Origin: Arthrobacter sp. MMS18-M83
GTDB taxonomy: Bacteria > Actinomycetota > Actinomycetes > Actinomycetales > Micrococcaceae
DNA length: 64,000 nucleotides
NCBI RefSeq assembly: GCF_026683955.1
Contig: NZ_CP113343.1
Coordinates: 620,001 to 684,000, forward strand
Direction: 5' to 3'
In this document: one piece after another, positions 63,974 to 64,000 of the stretch
Numbering within the stretch: position 1 is the stretch's first letter
How the letters are laid out: each line of letters begins with the position of its first letter
Made by a program: the position numbers and the translations under genes
Notes under the pieces: model-generated
Database searches by the model: none
Seen by the model: the letters and a program-made list of their open reading frames with translations, nothing else
Told to the model about the DNA's origin: nothing

Positions 63974-64000
63974 TTACTTGGCGAAACTGACTTACTTGGC
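63974..64000. repeat. Two copies of a 9-bp unit at the window end
   Basis: TTACTTGGC at 63974-63982 and 63992-64000, 18 bp apart. On the minus strand each reads GCC-AAG-TAA, in the same frame. This may be the tail of an ftsI-type gene expected upstream of murE, but the coding part is outside the window. Confidence 0.4.

Overview
The window looks like chromosomal DNA of a high-GC actinobacterium, most likely Micrococcaceae of the Arthrobacter/Paenarthrobacter type. Evidence: genes are dense and GC-rich with many GTG starts; DUF4191, DUF4192, DUF7455 and PAC2 proteins are present with a SigA-type sigma factor; the order lpd - E2 - lipB - lipA - DUF4191 - RDD - glnA1 - glnE/glnA2 - panB resembles other actinobacteria; and MurE has a DDPH motif instead of DNPR, which suggests an L-lysine cell wall. 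The genus is inferred. I see no prophage, insertion sequence, CRISPR array, tRNA or rRNA.

Region 1 (1-13.9 kb) is mixed. It starts with the 5' part of cydA (cytochrome bd), divergent from a BlaI-type repressor and an M56 membrane peptidase; three identical 17-bp dyads lie between them. Next come a type II topoisomerase B subunit (parE-like), a small DUF7455 protein, a PaiB-like flavin protein, a DMT exporter that shares its start region with a divergent MocR regulator, sigA, a DUF4192 protein, an MFS transporter and a PAC2 protein.

Region 2 (14.2-29.7 kb) centres on lipoate-dependent metabolism: pepA, lpdA, a two-lipoyl-domain E2, lipB and lipA. Between them are a small membrane protein, an OsmC peroxiredoxin, a large tricorn-type protease, a TIGR01777 oxidoreductase and an unusual membrane protein kinase.

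Region 3 (29.7-37 kb) is nitrogen assimilation. glnA1 has the adenylylation tyrosine and a GlnR-like four-half-site box upstream. A convergent glnA2-glnE pair follows, and GlnA2 lacks that tyrosine. GlnE is therefore expected to act on GlnA1 only.

Region 4 (37-43.4 kb) holds panB, a short SPOR-like gene (54 aa), map, a polyphosphate glucokinase gene broken by a one-base frameshift, a short relic of an SDR gene, nrdR with candidate NrdR boxes, hisD with a membrane protein gene, and a flavin reductase.

Region 5 (43.4-64 kb) is entirely on the minus strand: the division and cell wall cluster, transcribed murE-murF-mraY-murD-ftsW-murG-murC-ftsQ-ftsZ-pgeF-yggS-sepF-yggT-divIVA, then lspA, rluD-type synthase and dnaE. 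Many genes overlap by 4 or 8 bp. ftsZ has its own strong promoter and murE appears to have a leaderless promoter.

Nothing in the window is clearly a wholly new multi-gene system. The most promising leads are the BlaI/M56 module joined to cytochrome bd by matching operators, the MocR/exporter pair with overlapping start codons, the broken ppgK, the atypical kinase, and the nrdR leader.
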